64,000 nucleotides of DNA from JBBDWK01 sp040902885 (GCA_040902885.1 JBBDWK010000002.1:124001-188000), one strand, 5' to 3'. Positions 31,282-40,499 are shown, counted from the stretch's first letter. The notes: a model not told the origin generated them from the sequence alone. Numbers and translations are program-made.

Positions 31282-33144
31282 TTGACCTCAACCACCAGAG
31301 CGAGCGAGTTCCGGGACCGTCTTGCGGAGAGCGTCATGGTAGCCGATGGCGCCATGGGCACCATGCTCTATGCGCGCGGCGTCTTCATCAACCGCTGCTT
31401 TGATGAGTTGAACGTCTCCAACGCGGATCTGGTGCGCGACATTCACAAAGACTACGTGAAAGCGGGCGCTCAGATTCTTGAAACCAATACATTCGGCGCT
31501 AACCGTATGCGGCTGGCTGCATTTGGGTTAACCGAAAAGCTGGCAGCCATCAATCAGGCCGGCGTTCGGATCGCCCGCGAGGCCGCTCAGGAGAACGCTT
31601 TCGTCGCCGGAGCCATCGGGCCTTTGGGCGCGCATATCGAGCCGCTCGGTCCCACCTCTTTCACGGAAGCCCGCGCCATCTTTCGCGAACAGGCCGACAC
31701 TCTGCTGGACGCGGGCGTGGACCTGCTGATTCTCGAAACCTTTCAGAACCTCGACGAGCTGCGCGAAGCCATCTTCGCCGCCCGCGAAGCAGCCGGTTTG
31801 GAGATGACGATCGTAGCGCAGGTCACCATCGACGATTTCGGCAACCTGCCCGGAGGCGCCGCCACGGAAACCTTCACCCGCCGCCTCGACGAGTGGCCCG
31901 CCGACGTGATCGGGCTCAACTGCTCGGTGGGCCCCAAGGTCACCCTCGAAACGGTCGAGAAGATGATGCGGAGCACCCGCAAACCCATCAGCGCCATGCC
32001 TAACGCGGGCCTTCCCGCCCGCGTGGAAGGCCGCAATATCTATCTCTGCTCCCCGGAATACATGTCGCAGTACGCCCGCCGGCTCTTGTGGAACGGAGTG
32101 CGCGTGGTGGGCGGCTGCTGCGGCACCACGCCCGAGCACATCAAGCTGATCCGCAGCGAAGCGCGCTCGCTCCAGCCCGGCCACCGGCGTCTCAGCGTCA
32201 CCGTGGAAGAGCCCAAGGCCAAGGTTAAGGCGCTCACTCCCATCCCCATGGCTGAAAAATCTCAGCTTGGGGCCAAACTGGCCGCCGGGAAGTTCGTATC
32301 GTTTGTCGAGATCCTGCCGCCCCGGGGCGTCGATGCCGGCAAGGAGATCGCCGGCGCCAGACTCTGCAAGGCCGCGGGCATCGACTGCATCAACGTGCCC
32401 GACGGACCTCGCGCCAGCGCCCGCCTCAGCGCTCAGGTCACCTGCCAGTTGTTCCAGCGCGAGGCCGGCATCGAAGCCGTCAACCACTTCTGCTGCCGCG
32501 ACCGCAATATCCTGGGCATCCAGTCCGAGCTGCTGGGCGCGCACGCCGCGGGCATCCGCAACCTGATCTGCATCACGGGAGATCCGCCCCGCATGGGAAC
32601 GTATCCCGACGCCACGGCCGTTTTCGACGTGGACGCCATCGGCTTGGTCAACATCGTCAACAACCTGAATCACGGCCTCGATATCGGCGGCAACCCGATG
32701 GGATCGCAGACGGCCCTGTTGCTGGGGGTGGGCGCGAATCCCGGCGCGCTGAACCTGGAGGAGGAGGTCCGGCGCTTCGAGTGGAAGATTCAGGGCGGTG
32801 CGGAATACGTGGTTACCCAGCCCGTCTTCGATCTCTGCCTGCTCGAAAACTTTCTCGAGCGGACCGCCCAGTATCGGGTGCCCATCGTTTGCGGCATCTG
32901 GCCCCTTACCAGTTACCGCAACGCCGAGTTCATGGTGAACGAGCTGCGCGTCCCCGTGCCCGAGCATTTCATGGAACGCATGCGCCGCGTGGACAACGCC
33001 GATAAGGCGCGCGAAGAGGGCGTCGCCATAGGCCGGGAGATGGTTCAGCAGGTGCGCCACATGGTTCAAGGCGTGCAGTTGAGCGCCCCGTTCGGCCGTT
33101 ACCAGATGGCCATTGATGTCGCCGAGGCCATCGGCCCGCGATAA
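31282..33144 (+). CDS. Bifunctional homocysteine S-methyltransferase / methylenetetrahydrofolate reductase
   Basis: Enzyme of 620 aa in methionine and folate metabolism, like B. subtilis YitJ. The N-terminal Pfam S-methyltrans barrel starts with VMVADGAMGTML, has LETNTFGAN, and carries zinc cysteines in GLNCSVG and GGCCGTT. From about residue 325 the MTHFR barrel runs through FVEILPPRG, NVPDGPRASAR, CITGDPPRMGTYPDA and VVTQPVFDL. The only in-frame start that keeps the first strand is TTG at 31282; ATG 31336 would remove it. Leaderless initiation is plausible. The next gene, sua5, starts 11 bases after the stop. Confidence 0.92.
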   Translation: MTSTTRASEFRDRLAESVMVADGAMGTMLYARGVFINRCFDELNVSNADLVRDIHKDYVKAGAQILETNTFGANRMRLAAFGLTEKLAAINQAGVRIAREAAQENAFVAGAIGPLGAHIEPLGPTSFTEARAIFREQADTLLDAGVDLLILETFQNLDELREAIFAAREAAGLEMTIVAQVTIDDFGNLPGGAATETFTRRLDEWPADVIGLNCSVGPKVTLETVEKMMRSTRKPISAMPNAGLPARVEGRNIYLCSPEYMSQYARRLLWNGVRVVGGCCGTTPEHIKLIRSEARSLQPGHRRLSVTVEEPKAKVKALTPIPMAEKSQLGAKLAAGKFVSFVEILPPRGVDAGKEIAGARLCKAAGIDCINVPDGPRASARLSAQVTCQLFQREAGIEAVNHFCCRDRNILGIQSELLGAHAAGIRNLICITGDPPRMGTYPDATAVFDVDAIGLVNIVNNLNHGLDIGGNPMGSQTALLLGVGANPGALNLEEEVRRFEWKIQGGAEYVVTQPVFDLCLLENFLERTAQYRVPIVCGIWPLTSYRNAEFMVNELRVPVPEHFMERMRRVDNADKAREEGVAIGREMVQQVRHMVQGVQLSAPFGRYQMAIDVAEAIGPR

Positions 33145-33155
33145 TAGAATTCGAA

Positions 33156-33794
33156 GTGCCTACCGATCTTGTGGAAATCAATCTGGAAGAGCCACAGCCC
33201 GAGGCCATTGACCGGGCAGCCCAAGCCGTGCGCGCGGGCAAAGTGGTGGCGATCCCCTCGGACGCGCTGTATATGCTGGTAGCCGATCCGTTCAACCTTC
33301 GCGCGGTAAGCCGGGTGTTCCTGGCCAAGGGCCGTGAGATCCACCGCGCGCTTCCGCTGCTGGTGGGCGACCTTCTGATGGCCGAGGAGCTGGCCCGCGA
33401 CCTGACCGCGCGCTTCTTCCTGCTGGCCCGCCACTTCTGGCCCGGGCCGCTGACGCTGATTGTCAATGCTTCGGCCAAAGTACCTCTGAAGGTGACTGGG
33501 AACACCGGGCGGCTGGCGCTGCGTCAATCGCGCTCACGGGTGGCTAACGCTCTGATCGAGCGCCTAAACCAGCCTCTGATCGCAACCAGCGCCAACATCT
33601 CCGGCCAGCCAACCTGCCGCAGCGGAATCGAGGTTTTCGGAACCATGGACAGCCGCGTCGAGCTGGTGCTGGACGGCGGCCTTTGCACCGGTGAAGGCGC
33701 TACGACAGTGGATATTACCGAGCCTTACTGGCGCGTAATCAAGGAAGGCGCAACGGATGAGAAGGAAATTGCCGAAGTGCTGAAGGGCGCGTAG
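33156..33794 (+). CDS. Sua5/YrdC-family L-threonylcarbamoyladenylate synthase
   Basis: Enzyme of 212 aa that makes threonylcarbamoyl-AMP from threonine, bicarbonate and ATP, the first step of tRNA t6A37 synthesis. Family motifs: KVVAIPSDALYMLVADPF, HRALPLLVGD (the usual KxxR-P region), HFWPGPLTLIV and PLIATSANISGQPT. No C-terminal Sua5 domain is present, so it is the short TsaC form. The start is GTG at 33156; TAGAAT ends five bases before it, again suggesting leaderless transcription. Together with mtaB upstream it covers the first and last steps of ms2t6A formation. Confidence 0.9.
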   Translation: MPTDLVEINLEEPQPEAIDRAAQAVRAGKVVAIPSDALYMLVADPFNLRAVSRVFLAKGREIHRALPLLVGDLLMAEELARDLTARFFLLARHFWPGPLTLIVNASAKVPLKVTGNTGRLALRQSRSRVANALIERLNQPLIATSANISGQPTCRSGIEVFGTMDSRVELVLDGGLCTGEGATTVDITEPYWRVIKEGATDEKEIAEVLKGA

Positions 33795-33816
33795 TACTGG
33801 CCAGCTTTCAACGCTG

Positions 33817-33877
33817 AGCGGTCAGCCTTCAGCTCTTGAAGTGGCGCGGTTAGGCTGAGTGCTGAAGGCTGACCGCT
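33817..33877. terminator. Perfect 17-bp inverted repeat between convergent genes
   Basis: Arms 33817-33833 (AGCGGTCAGCCTTCAGC) and 33861-33877 are exact reverse complements with a 27-base loop. It lies between the convergent sua5 and barrel-protein genes. It could end transcription from both sides or be a dispersed palindromic element; there is no clear T-run. Confidence 0.6.
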
Positions 33878-33884
33878 GACAGCT

Positions 33885-34958
33885 TCAGTCTCGTGCGATG
33901 GAAATGGGGCGGAACACGCTGACGAGCTGCACGGCGAACGTGTTTCCCAAGGTTCCGCGAATGTCGGGACCTTTTTGAATCTGATATCCCACCTTTATCA
34001 GTTGGTGGCGGTTGGGCCGGAAGCCTGCCGCCGCTTCATAGGTTTCGAGTTCGTTGTAATTGTCCCGCAGATAGCCTAGACGGGTCGCGACGTACCAGCG
34101 CGGGTGCAGCACGCGGCGGGTTTCAGCGTATCCGACGCGGCGGGTGAGCGTAAGAGTCGCGCGATAGATCAACTGAAACCGCTGCCATTCCCCGTACACG
34201 TTCCATGGACCGCGGCCCCACTGCACGTCGACGCCGTACGCCGTCGCCGGCAGATCGCGCGGCCTCGCCTCGCCAGGGCGGTAGTAGCGATACTGGCGAT
34301 GCAGGTATGGCCCGCGATAAGCGGAAACGCCTACTCGCAACGACTGCCGGATTGAGTATCCCAGGCCTGCGCTCCAGTTGCCGTACTGGTCCCGGTCGAA
34401 GATGCCGCGGCGGTTAGCGGGGGAGGAGTTCACGAACTGCGCGCGCGCGTCCAGCTTGCCGAGCGTGACGTCCGCCTGCGCCCCGGCCAGACCGAGGCTG
34501 GTAACACTCGTGTAGTAGTAGCCGTACGACAGGGGCATGTCGATGAGCGGATTGACGGCATCGTCATAGCGCAAAAGAAACGCGCCGAAAGCGGAAGACA
34601 ATTGGCCCACGCGGACCACAACCGAGCGGTCCTTCCAGAATCGCGAATAGCTCAAGTGGGCTTGCAGCAGGTCGGCCTTCACTCCGTGGCCTTGCGTGGA
34701 AAACTGCTCGAAGAAAAACGGACGCGAATGGATCTGAATCGCGCCCGATACGGACCAGTTCCGGCTCAGTTTCCAGGTGGGGTACAAAAGGGACCGCAAT
34801 CCGCCCGTGAACGGCGTGCCGGAACGCGGCTGCTCGGCGAGCCGATGCGTGTAGGCTCCGGCGCCGGTGACCGTGGCTCTCAGCTCGAATCCCGAGCTTG
34901 CCTCCTGCGCCCAGACGCCGGCTGGCAGACAGCAGTATAAGACGATACGGAACCTCAT
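33885..34958 (-). CDS. Predicted outer-membrane beta-barrel protein
   Basis: Exported protein of 357 aa. The ATG at 34958 begins a signal peptide (MRFRIVLYCCLPAGVWAQ) and overlaps the stop of the HD-GYP gene (ATGA), so translation is coupled. The mature part alternates hydrophobic and polar residues with many Tyr and Trp (YGYYYTSVTSLGL, RQYRYYRPGE, WNVYGEWQRFQLIYRATLTL), as in porin-like barrels, and ends in AVQLVSVFRPISIARD. I do not recognise a named family. The coupling to a cupredoxin and a membrane c-di-GMP phosphodiesterase suggests a sensing or surface-related unit. Confidence 0.7.
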   Translation of the reverse strand: MRFRIVLYCCLPAGVWAQEASSGFELRATVTGAGAYTHRLAEQPRSGTPFTGGLRSLLYPTWKLSRNWSVSGAIQIHSRPFFFEQFSTQGHGVKADLLQAHLSYSRFWKDRSVVVRVGQLSSAFGAFLLRYDDAVNPLIDMPLSYGYYYTSVTSLGLAGAQADVTLGKLDARAQFVNSSPANRRGIFDRDQYGNWSAGLGYSIRQSLRVGVSAYRGPYLHRQYRYYRPGEARPRDLPATAYGVDVQWGRGPWNVYGEWQRFQLIYRATLTLTRRVGYAETRRVLHPRWYVATRLGYLRDNYNELETYEAAAGFRPNRHQLIKVGYQIQKGPDIRGTLGNTFAVQLVSVFRPISIARD

Positions 34959-36661
34959 GACTTCCTGCTTTCCGCGGGCTGTGGAACAGACGGCGCGCGG
35001 TCGCCGTTCACGGCCTCCGCCAGGCGCACCATGGACTGCAGCTCCGGTTCGTGGGAAGGAGGCGGCAGCGTGCGTTTGTCCTCGTGAATTGGCGTTAGTC
35101 TCGCGAGCACGGGAACGATCGCAGGGTCCAGTTGGGTTCCCGCGCATTGCTTCAGCGCTCGGACGGCTTCCTCATGACTCATTCCACGGCGATACGGCCG
35201 GTCCGAGGTCATTGCGTCGTAGGCATCCGCGACGTGAACAATGCGTGCGGCGCGGGGCGTCGCTTCGCCGGGCAGGCCCCAGGGATAGCCGCTGCCATCC
35301 CAGTTTTCGTGGTGCAGCTCCACGATTGGCAGGCAGGCATGGAAGCCGTGAACGCCCTCGAGAATCTTCCGCCCGATCGTCGGATGCTGCTGGACCAGGG
35401 CGAACTCCTCGCTGGTGAGTTTGCCCGGCTTCTGCAGAACATCGTCCGCGATACCGATTTTGCCGATGTCGTGCAGCAGGGCGCCCATCCGAATCTCTTC
35501 CACTTCTGTCTCGGCGAATTGCATGGCCTCCGCGATCGCGCACGAGAGTTCGCTGACGCGGCGGCTGTGGCCAGCCGTGTAGCGGTCGCGGGCATCCAGC
35601 GCGCTGGCGAGCGATCCGACAAACTCCATATACGCCAGGTGCAGATTCTCCCGGCCTTCCCGGATCGCGGTCGCGGCACGATTGAAACTTTCCGTCAGCT
35701 CGCCGATCTCCTGAATCGGCGCGAGTCTTGCCTGGAACTCGGGCAAAACGCCCGTTCTCTCGCTCTCCCGCAGGTGAGCCACAACTCCGGCGATGGGCTT
35801 AACAATGGATCGCGACGACAGCACGCTGAGGATCAGCGCCGCCAGCAGCGCCCCGATGCCCGCGATCAGGAAGACGTTTCGAAGAATCGATTGCACTGGA
35901 CCGCTTGCGGAATCCACACTCTGCAAACTGCGGAGCAGATAGCCATCTCCGAAATAGATGCTCTCCATGGGCAGGGAGAGATACGTCTCGTCGCGCAGCC
36001 GCAGTTCGCATTCCGTCTGCTCCTTGCAGCCCGCGAGAGCGGATTCGACTTCCTTGAGCGGAATCCCGGGTATGTTGGACTCCAGAACTTTGCCGTTCCG
36101 GGCCAGGACGGCCGGCGTATTGAACTCGGAGAAATCGAAGCGCTCGCCAACCGACAGAATTCCGATGTTCTCCTCTCCTTGATTCATGGGGACGGAAGTA
36201 ACTTGATAGGTGCGCTCTCCGGTTGAAAAAAAGCCGCGCTGGGGAGGCTGCACCCGCGCGATGTCCATGGCCACAAGCTGCTCGCCAACCCGTATCACTC
36301 CGGCCAGCGGTGCGCCGCGCGGATTGGACATCAGAAGAAAATCGAAGCCCAGGGTGTTGCAGATTTCGCGCAACTGGTCTTCCACGGTCAGCCGGGCTTC
36401 GCCGCTGTCCGGCTCCGCAAGCAGCAACTGCAATCCGGCTTTGAGGAAAGCGCTCTCGCCCACCATCCTCAGGAAGCGGCTGTTCTGGATTTCGCTTTTC
36501 GAGCGCACGCGGGCGATTGAAACCTGCTTTTCACGCAGAGACGAGCGGAGTCCGTCGCGTACGGTGGACACCACCAGCTTCTGAATGGCCCAGAAGCTGC
36601 CCATCAAGAGGAACGCGAATGGAATAAAAGACCAGAGAAAGGTTCGGGTGGCGAAGCGCAT
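34955..36661 (-). CDS. Membrane HD-GYP cyclic-di-GMP phosphodiesterase
   Basis: Protein of 568 aa. A transmembrane helix near residues 8-28 and another at 263-281 enclose a periplasmic sensor region (about 30-262) of the double-Cache-like size. A HAMP-like linker (SSRSIVKPIAGVVAHLRES) and a coiled coil lead to the HD-GYP domain: HDIGKIGIADDVLQKPGKLT with the HD pair at 397-398, then ELHHENWDGSGYPWGLPGE with GYP at 458-460. All catalytic residues are present, so it should hydrolyse c-di-GMP. It starts 3 bases after the cupredoxin stop and its TGA overlaps the barrel gene's ATG, so the three form one operon. Confidence 0.92.
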   Translation of the reverse strand: MRFATRTFLWSFIPFAFLLMGSFWAIQKLVVSTVRDGLRSSLREKQVSIARVRSKSEIQNSRFLRMVGESAFLKAGLQLLLAEPDSGEARLTVEDQLREICNTLGFDFLLMSNPRGAPLAGVIRVGEQLVAMDIARVQPPQRGFFSTGERTYQVTSVPMNQGEENIGILSVGERFDFSEFNTPAVLARNGKVLESNIPGIPLKEVESALAGCKEQTECELRLRDETYLSLPMESIYFGDGYLLRSLQSVDSASGPVQSILRNVFLIAGIGALLAALILSVLSSRSIVKPIAGVVAHLRESERTGVLPEFQARLAPIQEIGELTESFNRAATAIREGRENLHLAYMEFVGSLASALDARDRYTAGHSRRVSELSCAIAEAMQFAETEVEEIRMGALLHDIGKIGIADDVLQKPGKLTSEEFALVQQHPTIGRKILEGVHGFHACLPIVELHHENWDGSGYPWGLPGEATPRAARIVHVADAYDAMTSDRPYRRGMSHEEAVRALKQCAGTQLDPAIVPVLARLTPIHEDKRTLPPPSHEPELQSMVRLAEAVNGDRAPSVPQPAESRKS

Positions 36662-36664
36662 GGC

Positions 36665-37390
36665 CTACCTCCGCGCAACTTCCTTGGCGATGCCGTCCTC
36701 GTCGAGGGGGATGAGAAACTCCACGGTGGCGCCGCGATTCTCCCGCACCTGCACCGTCTGGCGGAAGAATCCGGCGGCCTTGTGCCAGGCTACGACCGTG
36801 TAGCGGCCCTGGGGCACGCTGCGAAGCGTGAAGCGCCCCGCCGCGTCCGCCTTGGCGTTCCATCCGTTGGGACTCACGACGATGGCGGCCGCCATGTTCG
36901 GATGCAGGTGGCAGTGTACGAAGACGATGCCCGGCTTGGGAAAGGTTACGGTGCGCGTGTGATCCCTTGAATAGTTGCCCAGGTCGAATGTTTTTGGTTT
37001 GGACAGCGAGAAGACGTTGTGAAAGATCGCGTCGAGATTGGGGAATGAGACCGTTGAACCTGCCGGGATCACCACCGTGTCCGGAAGAAATTGCCGGTTT
37101 TTCTGTTCCATCGTCGCAGCCACGGGCTTTGAAGGAAGATCTCCTTCCAGATAGATCGCCACCCGGGTCCGTTCGAAGGCCAGAGGATCCTCTTGCCCGC
37201 CGGAGCCCAGTTCCACGGCCGCGCCCCGTGCGTATGAGCTCGCCGAAGCGGTCACCTTTGGCTTGGTCAGCTTGTGTTTGACGACGATCATCCCCTCGAT
37301 GTCCGCCGCTCGAATCGGCGCCAGACCCGCCAACGTTATGAATATGGCGCTGAAGAGACGCGTGGCCATGTCTGGCTTTCTTATCGGCAT
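36665..37390 (-). CDS. Exported cupredoxin (plastocyanin-like, methylamine-utilization-protein type)
   Basis: Periplasmic protein of 241 aa (start 37390; ATG 37369 is an alternative giving MATRLFSAIFITLAG). The first half holds a cupredoxin fold with copper ligands recognisable as His in FPNLDAIFHNVFSLS and Cys-His-Met in FVHCHLHPNM. The second half is a carboxypeptidase-regulatory-like domain (NAKADAAGRFTLRSVPQGRY). This pairing is seen in proteins annotated as methylamine utilization proteins, although no mau genes are here. It is the first gene of the operon with HD-GYP and barrel genes, and may give redox or copper input to the sensor. A TATAAG box precedes the start. Confidence 0.8.
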   Translation of the reverse strand: MPIRKPDMATRLFSAIFITLAGLAPIRAADIEGMIVVKHKLTKPKVTASASSYARGAAVELGSGGQEDPLAFERTRVAIYLEGDLPSKPVAATMEQKNRQFLPDTVVIPAGSTVSFPNLDAIFHNVFSLSKPKTFDLGNYSRDHTRTVTFPKPGIVFVHCHLHPNMAAAIVVSPNGWNAKADAAGRFTLRSVPQGRYTVVAWHKAAGFFRQTVQVRENRGATVEFLIPLDEDGIAKEVARR

Positions 37391-37430
37391 TCGCCGCCGG
37401 CATCCTTATAGCCACGGAGTAATAAGGTGT

Positions 37431-38615
37431 TTAATGTACATTTTTTGCAGCGATGAACGTTTTTTGGATATTCACATCCTCATCGCAGATCACAACGTCG
37501 GCCCATTTGCCCTTCTCCAGGCTGCCTACATCGTCCGCCGCTCCCACGATTTCCGCCGGCGTCAGCGAAGCCATGCGGATCGCCTGCCACAATGGGCAGC
37601 TCACCAGCCGCCGGAAGACGCGAATCATCTCGTCCATCGGATAGACCGATGAGGCCAGCGCCGTTCCGTCCGGAATGCGCGCCTCCCGGTTTTTCACGAT
37701 CGCGAGCATGCCGTGCCGCGGCCCGAAGGCGTACTCGCCGTCCGGCATGCCCGCCCCGCGCATGGCATCGGTGATGATGGCCAGCTTCTCGTAGCCTTTG
37801 ATGCGAAAGGCAAGCTGCAACATTTCACGAGAAAGATGTTTCCCATCCGTAATCAGCTCCGAGCTTAGCCGGTCGTCCAGATAGACCGCCTCCAGAATGC
37901 CGCCCGCGCGCGGATTCGGAGTGAGGCGCCAGCGGTTGCTCATGGCGTCGGTCATGGCGCAATATAAGTGAGTCACGTGGCTCACGCCCCACTCGACGGC
38001 CTCCTGCATCTCGTGAAACAGCGCCTCGCTGTGTCCCGCATTTGCGTTCACGCCGCGCTTGCGCAGCTCTTCGATCAGCGGACGCGCGCCTTCCAGTTCC
38101 GGCGCGAGCGTCATGGACGCAACCGGCCCGCGCTCCAGAATCTGTCCCCACTCCCCAGGCTCGGGATTGCGCACGAATTCGGGCAGGTGGCAGCCGCGCT
38201 TGGTCATGGAAAGGTACGGCCCTTCCACGTGCGCGCCCAGGGCGCGGCCATGAGTTTGCGGCCCGCAGCGGTACTTCTCCAGCGCCTCGAGCGCCGCCAG
38301 AATTTCGCCTAACGGCGCAGTCGCGGTGGAGGGACAAAGCGCCGTGGTCCCATGCGAGGCGTGATAAGCGAAAACGGTCTCCACGTCCGAGGCGGTAGCG
38401 TCCATGAAGTCGCTGCCCGCGCCGCCATGCACATGAATATCGATGAAGCCCGGAGCGATGTACAGTCCCTGGGCATCCACCATCTCCGCGCCGGCGGGGA
38501 AGGCGCCTCGCGGCCCGGCGTAGTCGATGCGCCCGTCGAGCGCCACCACCATGCCATCCTTCGCCACGCCCGAAGGCGTAATCAAATCTCCGTTAAAGAA
38601 GACAACCGCGCTCAT
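37431..38615 (-). CDS. nagA: N-acetylglucosamine-6-phosphate deacetylase
   Basis: Cytoplasmic amidohydrolase, 394 aa, removing the acetyl group from GlcNAc-6-phosphate in amino-sugar and cell-wall recycling. Metal-site motifs in order: GFIDIHVHGGAGSDFMD, GAHVEGPYLS, NANAGHSEALF, VSHVTHLYCAM and IITDAMRGAG. HLYCAM replaces the common HLFNAM, a mild change. No nagB or GlcNAc transporter is next to it. The divergent transketolase genes start 75 bases away. Confidence 0.93.
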   Translation of the reverse strand: MSAVVFFNGDLITPSGVAKDGMVVALDGRIDYAGPRGAFPAGAEMVDAQGLYIAPGFIDIHVHGGAGSDFMDATASDVETVFAYHASHGTTALCPSTATAPLGEILAALEALEKYRCGPQTHGRALGAHVEGPYLSMTKRGCHLPEFVRNPEPGEWGQILERGPVASMTLAPELEGARPLIEELRKRGVNANAGHSEALFHEMQEAVEWGVSHVTHLYCAMTDAMSNRWRLTPNPRAGGILEAVYLDDRLSSELITDGKHLSREMLQLAFRIKGYEKLAIITDAMRGAGMPDGEYAFGPRHGMLAIVKNREARIPDGTALASSVYPMDEMIRVFRRLVSCPLWQAIRMASLTPAEIVGAADDVGSLEKGKWADVVICDEDVNIQKTFIAAKNVH

Positions 38616-38690
38616 GGCAACAAGTTATCAGTTTTTCCCGCCGTTCCGGCGGTTGGTTGAGAGTCCTTGTGTTAGAGTTGTGGAATATTC

Positions 38691-39512
38691 ATGAAGTCGA
38701 AGAAAAGCCTGGAAGAATTGCAGAGCATTGCGCTGCGCGTGCGCCGTAACATTATCGAAATGATCGGCGCTGCCAAATCGGGACATCCTGGGGGTTCGCT
38801 CTCGGCGGTCGAAATTCTGGTGACGCTGTATTTCGACATCATGCGTCACGATCCCGCCAACCCGCAGTGGCCTGAGCGCGACCGTTTCCTGTTATCCAAG
38901 GGTCATGCATGTCCGGTGCTCTACGCCTCCATGGCCGAGGCGGGCTACACTCCCGTTAACCAGCTCAATACGCTCCGGAAGCTGGGTTCCATTTATCAAG
39001 GTCATCCCGACCGCCGGTTTATCCCCGCGCTCGAAGGCTCCACCGGTTCGCTCGGGCAAGGTCTGTCGCTCGCCATCGGGATGGGCTTGGCCGCACGCCT
39101 GGACGCGAGCCCATTCCGCACCTACGTGGTCCTGGGCGATGGCGAGATTCAGGAAGGCCAGATATGGGAAGCTGCCATGTTCGGCTCGTATCACAAGCTG
39201 GATAACGTGGTCGCCATCGTCGACTACAACAAGATCCAGTTGGACGGATTCGTGAAGGACATCATGCAGGTTGAGCCGCTGGCGGACAAGTTTCGCGCCT
39301 TCGGGTGGCACACGCTCGAGATCGACGGACACAGCATCTCCGCTCTGCAGGCGGCCTTCCAGGAGGCCGAAGCTACCAAGGGACGGCCCACCGCCCTGGT
39401 CGCCCACACGGTGAAGGGCAAGGGCGTCTCCTTCATGGAGAACAATCCGAAGTTTCACGGCGTCGCGCCCACACCCGATGAGGTTCGGATGGCGCTTCAG
39501 GAGCTGCAATAA
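38691..39512 (+). CDS. Transketolase, N-terminal (TPP-binding) subunit
   Basis: First half of a split transketolase, 273 aa. GHPGGSLSAVEILVTLYFDIM is the family start; the thiamine-diphosphate and magnesium motif is GDGEIQEGQIWEAAMFGS, followed by VDYNKIQLDGF. The gene for the second half begins at the very next base after the stop codon, so the two are co-translated and should form a heterodimeric unit. It works in the pentose phosphate pathway, linking ribose units from nucleoside breakdown to glycolysis. Confidence 0.95.
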   Translation: MKSKKSLEELQSIALRVRRNIIEMIGAAKSGHPGGSLSAVEILVTLYFDIMRHDPANPQWPERDRFLLSKGHACPVLYASMAEAGYTPVNQLNTLRKLGSIYQGHPDRRFIPALEGSTGSLGQGLSLAIGMGLAARLDASPFRTYVVLGDGEIQEGQIWEAAMFGSYHKLDNVVAIVDYNKIQLDGFVKDIMQVEPLADKFRAFGWHTLEIDGHSISALQAAFQEAEATKGRPTALVAHTVKGKGVSFMENNPKFHGVAPTPDEVRMALQELQ

Positions 39513-40499
39513 ATGCCGGTCAAAGCGAAATACGAACTCAAGACCGGGATGGCCACGCGCGAGGCCTTTGGCCGGACGCTGGTGGCTCTGGGCAAGGAAA
39601 ACAAGGACGTCGTGGTGTGCGACGCCGATCTTTCCAAGTCCACCTTCACCGCGCTGTTCGCTAGGGAATTCCCGGAGCGGTTCTTCTCCTGCGGGATCGC
39701 CGAAGCCAACATGGTGGCCATAGGCGCGGGACTCGCTTCCGCGGGCAAGATCCCTTTTGTATCGAGCTTCTCCTGCTTCGTGATCAACAAAGGTTTCGAG
39801 CAGTTGCGCGTTACAGTGGCGTATCCGAATGTGAACGTGAAGGTCGTGGGTACGCACAGCGGCATCTCAATTGGCGAGGACGGCCCTTCGCAGATGAGCA
39901 TTGAGGACATCGGTCTCGCCTGCTCGCTGCCGGGTTTCGTGGTGATTTCCCCCGCCGATGAAGTTGCCACCACGGCCCTGGTTCGTGCTTCGGCCGCGCA
40001 CGTTGGCCCCGTGTTTATTCGCGCCGGCCGTATGAAGGCGCCGGTGGTGTATGGGGCGGATCAGCGCTTCGAGATCGGCAAGGCCATCGAGCTCACGGAA
40101 GGCACGGACGTCAGCATCGTCGCGACTGGTCTGCTGGTGGCGGAATCGATCCGCGCCCAGGAAGCTTTGGAAGCCGAGGGCATCGCGGCACGCGTGATCG
40201 ACATGCACACCATCAAGCCCCTGGACCGCGAAGCCATAGTCCGCGCGGCGCGTGAAACCGGCGCGATTGTTGTGGCGGAAGAGCACCTCACCGACGCCGG
40301 CCTGGGCGTGCGGGTGGCGCAGGCAGTCGCCGAGACGAATCCGTGCATCATGGAGTTCGTCGGCATCCAGGACACTTACGCGGAGTCGGCGACACCCGAA
40401 GAGCTTCTCGACAAGTACGGCCTGCTGGCCCGGGATGTAGCGGCGGCGGCCCGGCGCGCGGTAAGCCGCAAGCAAATGGCTACCCGGGTCCACGCATAA
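39513..40499 (+). CDS. Transketolase, C-terminal (pyrimidine-binding) subunit
   Basis: Second half of the split transketolase, 328 aa. The pyrimidine domain has FFSCGIAEANMVAIGAGLA with the catalytic glutamate and FVSSFSCFV; the C-terminal domain contains DVSIVATGLLVAESIRAQEAL and RVIDMHTIKPLD. The layout is like archaeal and thermophile split transketolases and the E1-beta proteins. It follows the first subunit with no gap. It is convergent with the His-rich protein gene 40 bases downstream. Confidence 0.95.
   Translation: MPVKAKYELKTGMATREAFGRTLVALGKENKDVVVCDADLSKSTFTALFAREFPERFFSCGIAEANMVAIGAGLASAGKIPFVSSFSCFVINKGFEQLRVTVAYPNVNVKVVGTHSGISIGEDGPSQMSIEDIGLACSLPGFVVISPADEVATTALVRASAAHVGPVFIRAGRMKAPVVYGADQRFEIGKAIELTEGTDVSIVATGLLVAESIRAQEALEAEGIAARVIDMHTIKPLDREAIVRAARETGAIVVAEEHLTDAGLGVRVAQAVAETNPCIMEFVGIQDTYAESATPEELLDKYGLLARDVAAAARRAVSRKQMATRVHA

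Noticed and set aside
31528..33069. 513-codon open frame opposite the homocysteine methyltransferase gene
   Set aside because: Low-information composition and complete overlap with a well-identified enzyme.
36531..37415. 294-codon minus-strand frame overlapping the cupredoxin gene
   Set aside because: A different frame of the same strand; Arg/Gly-rich with no copper ligands or signal peptide.
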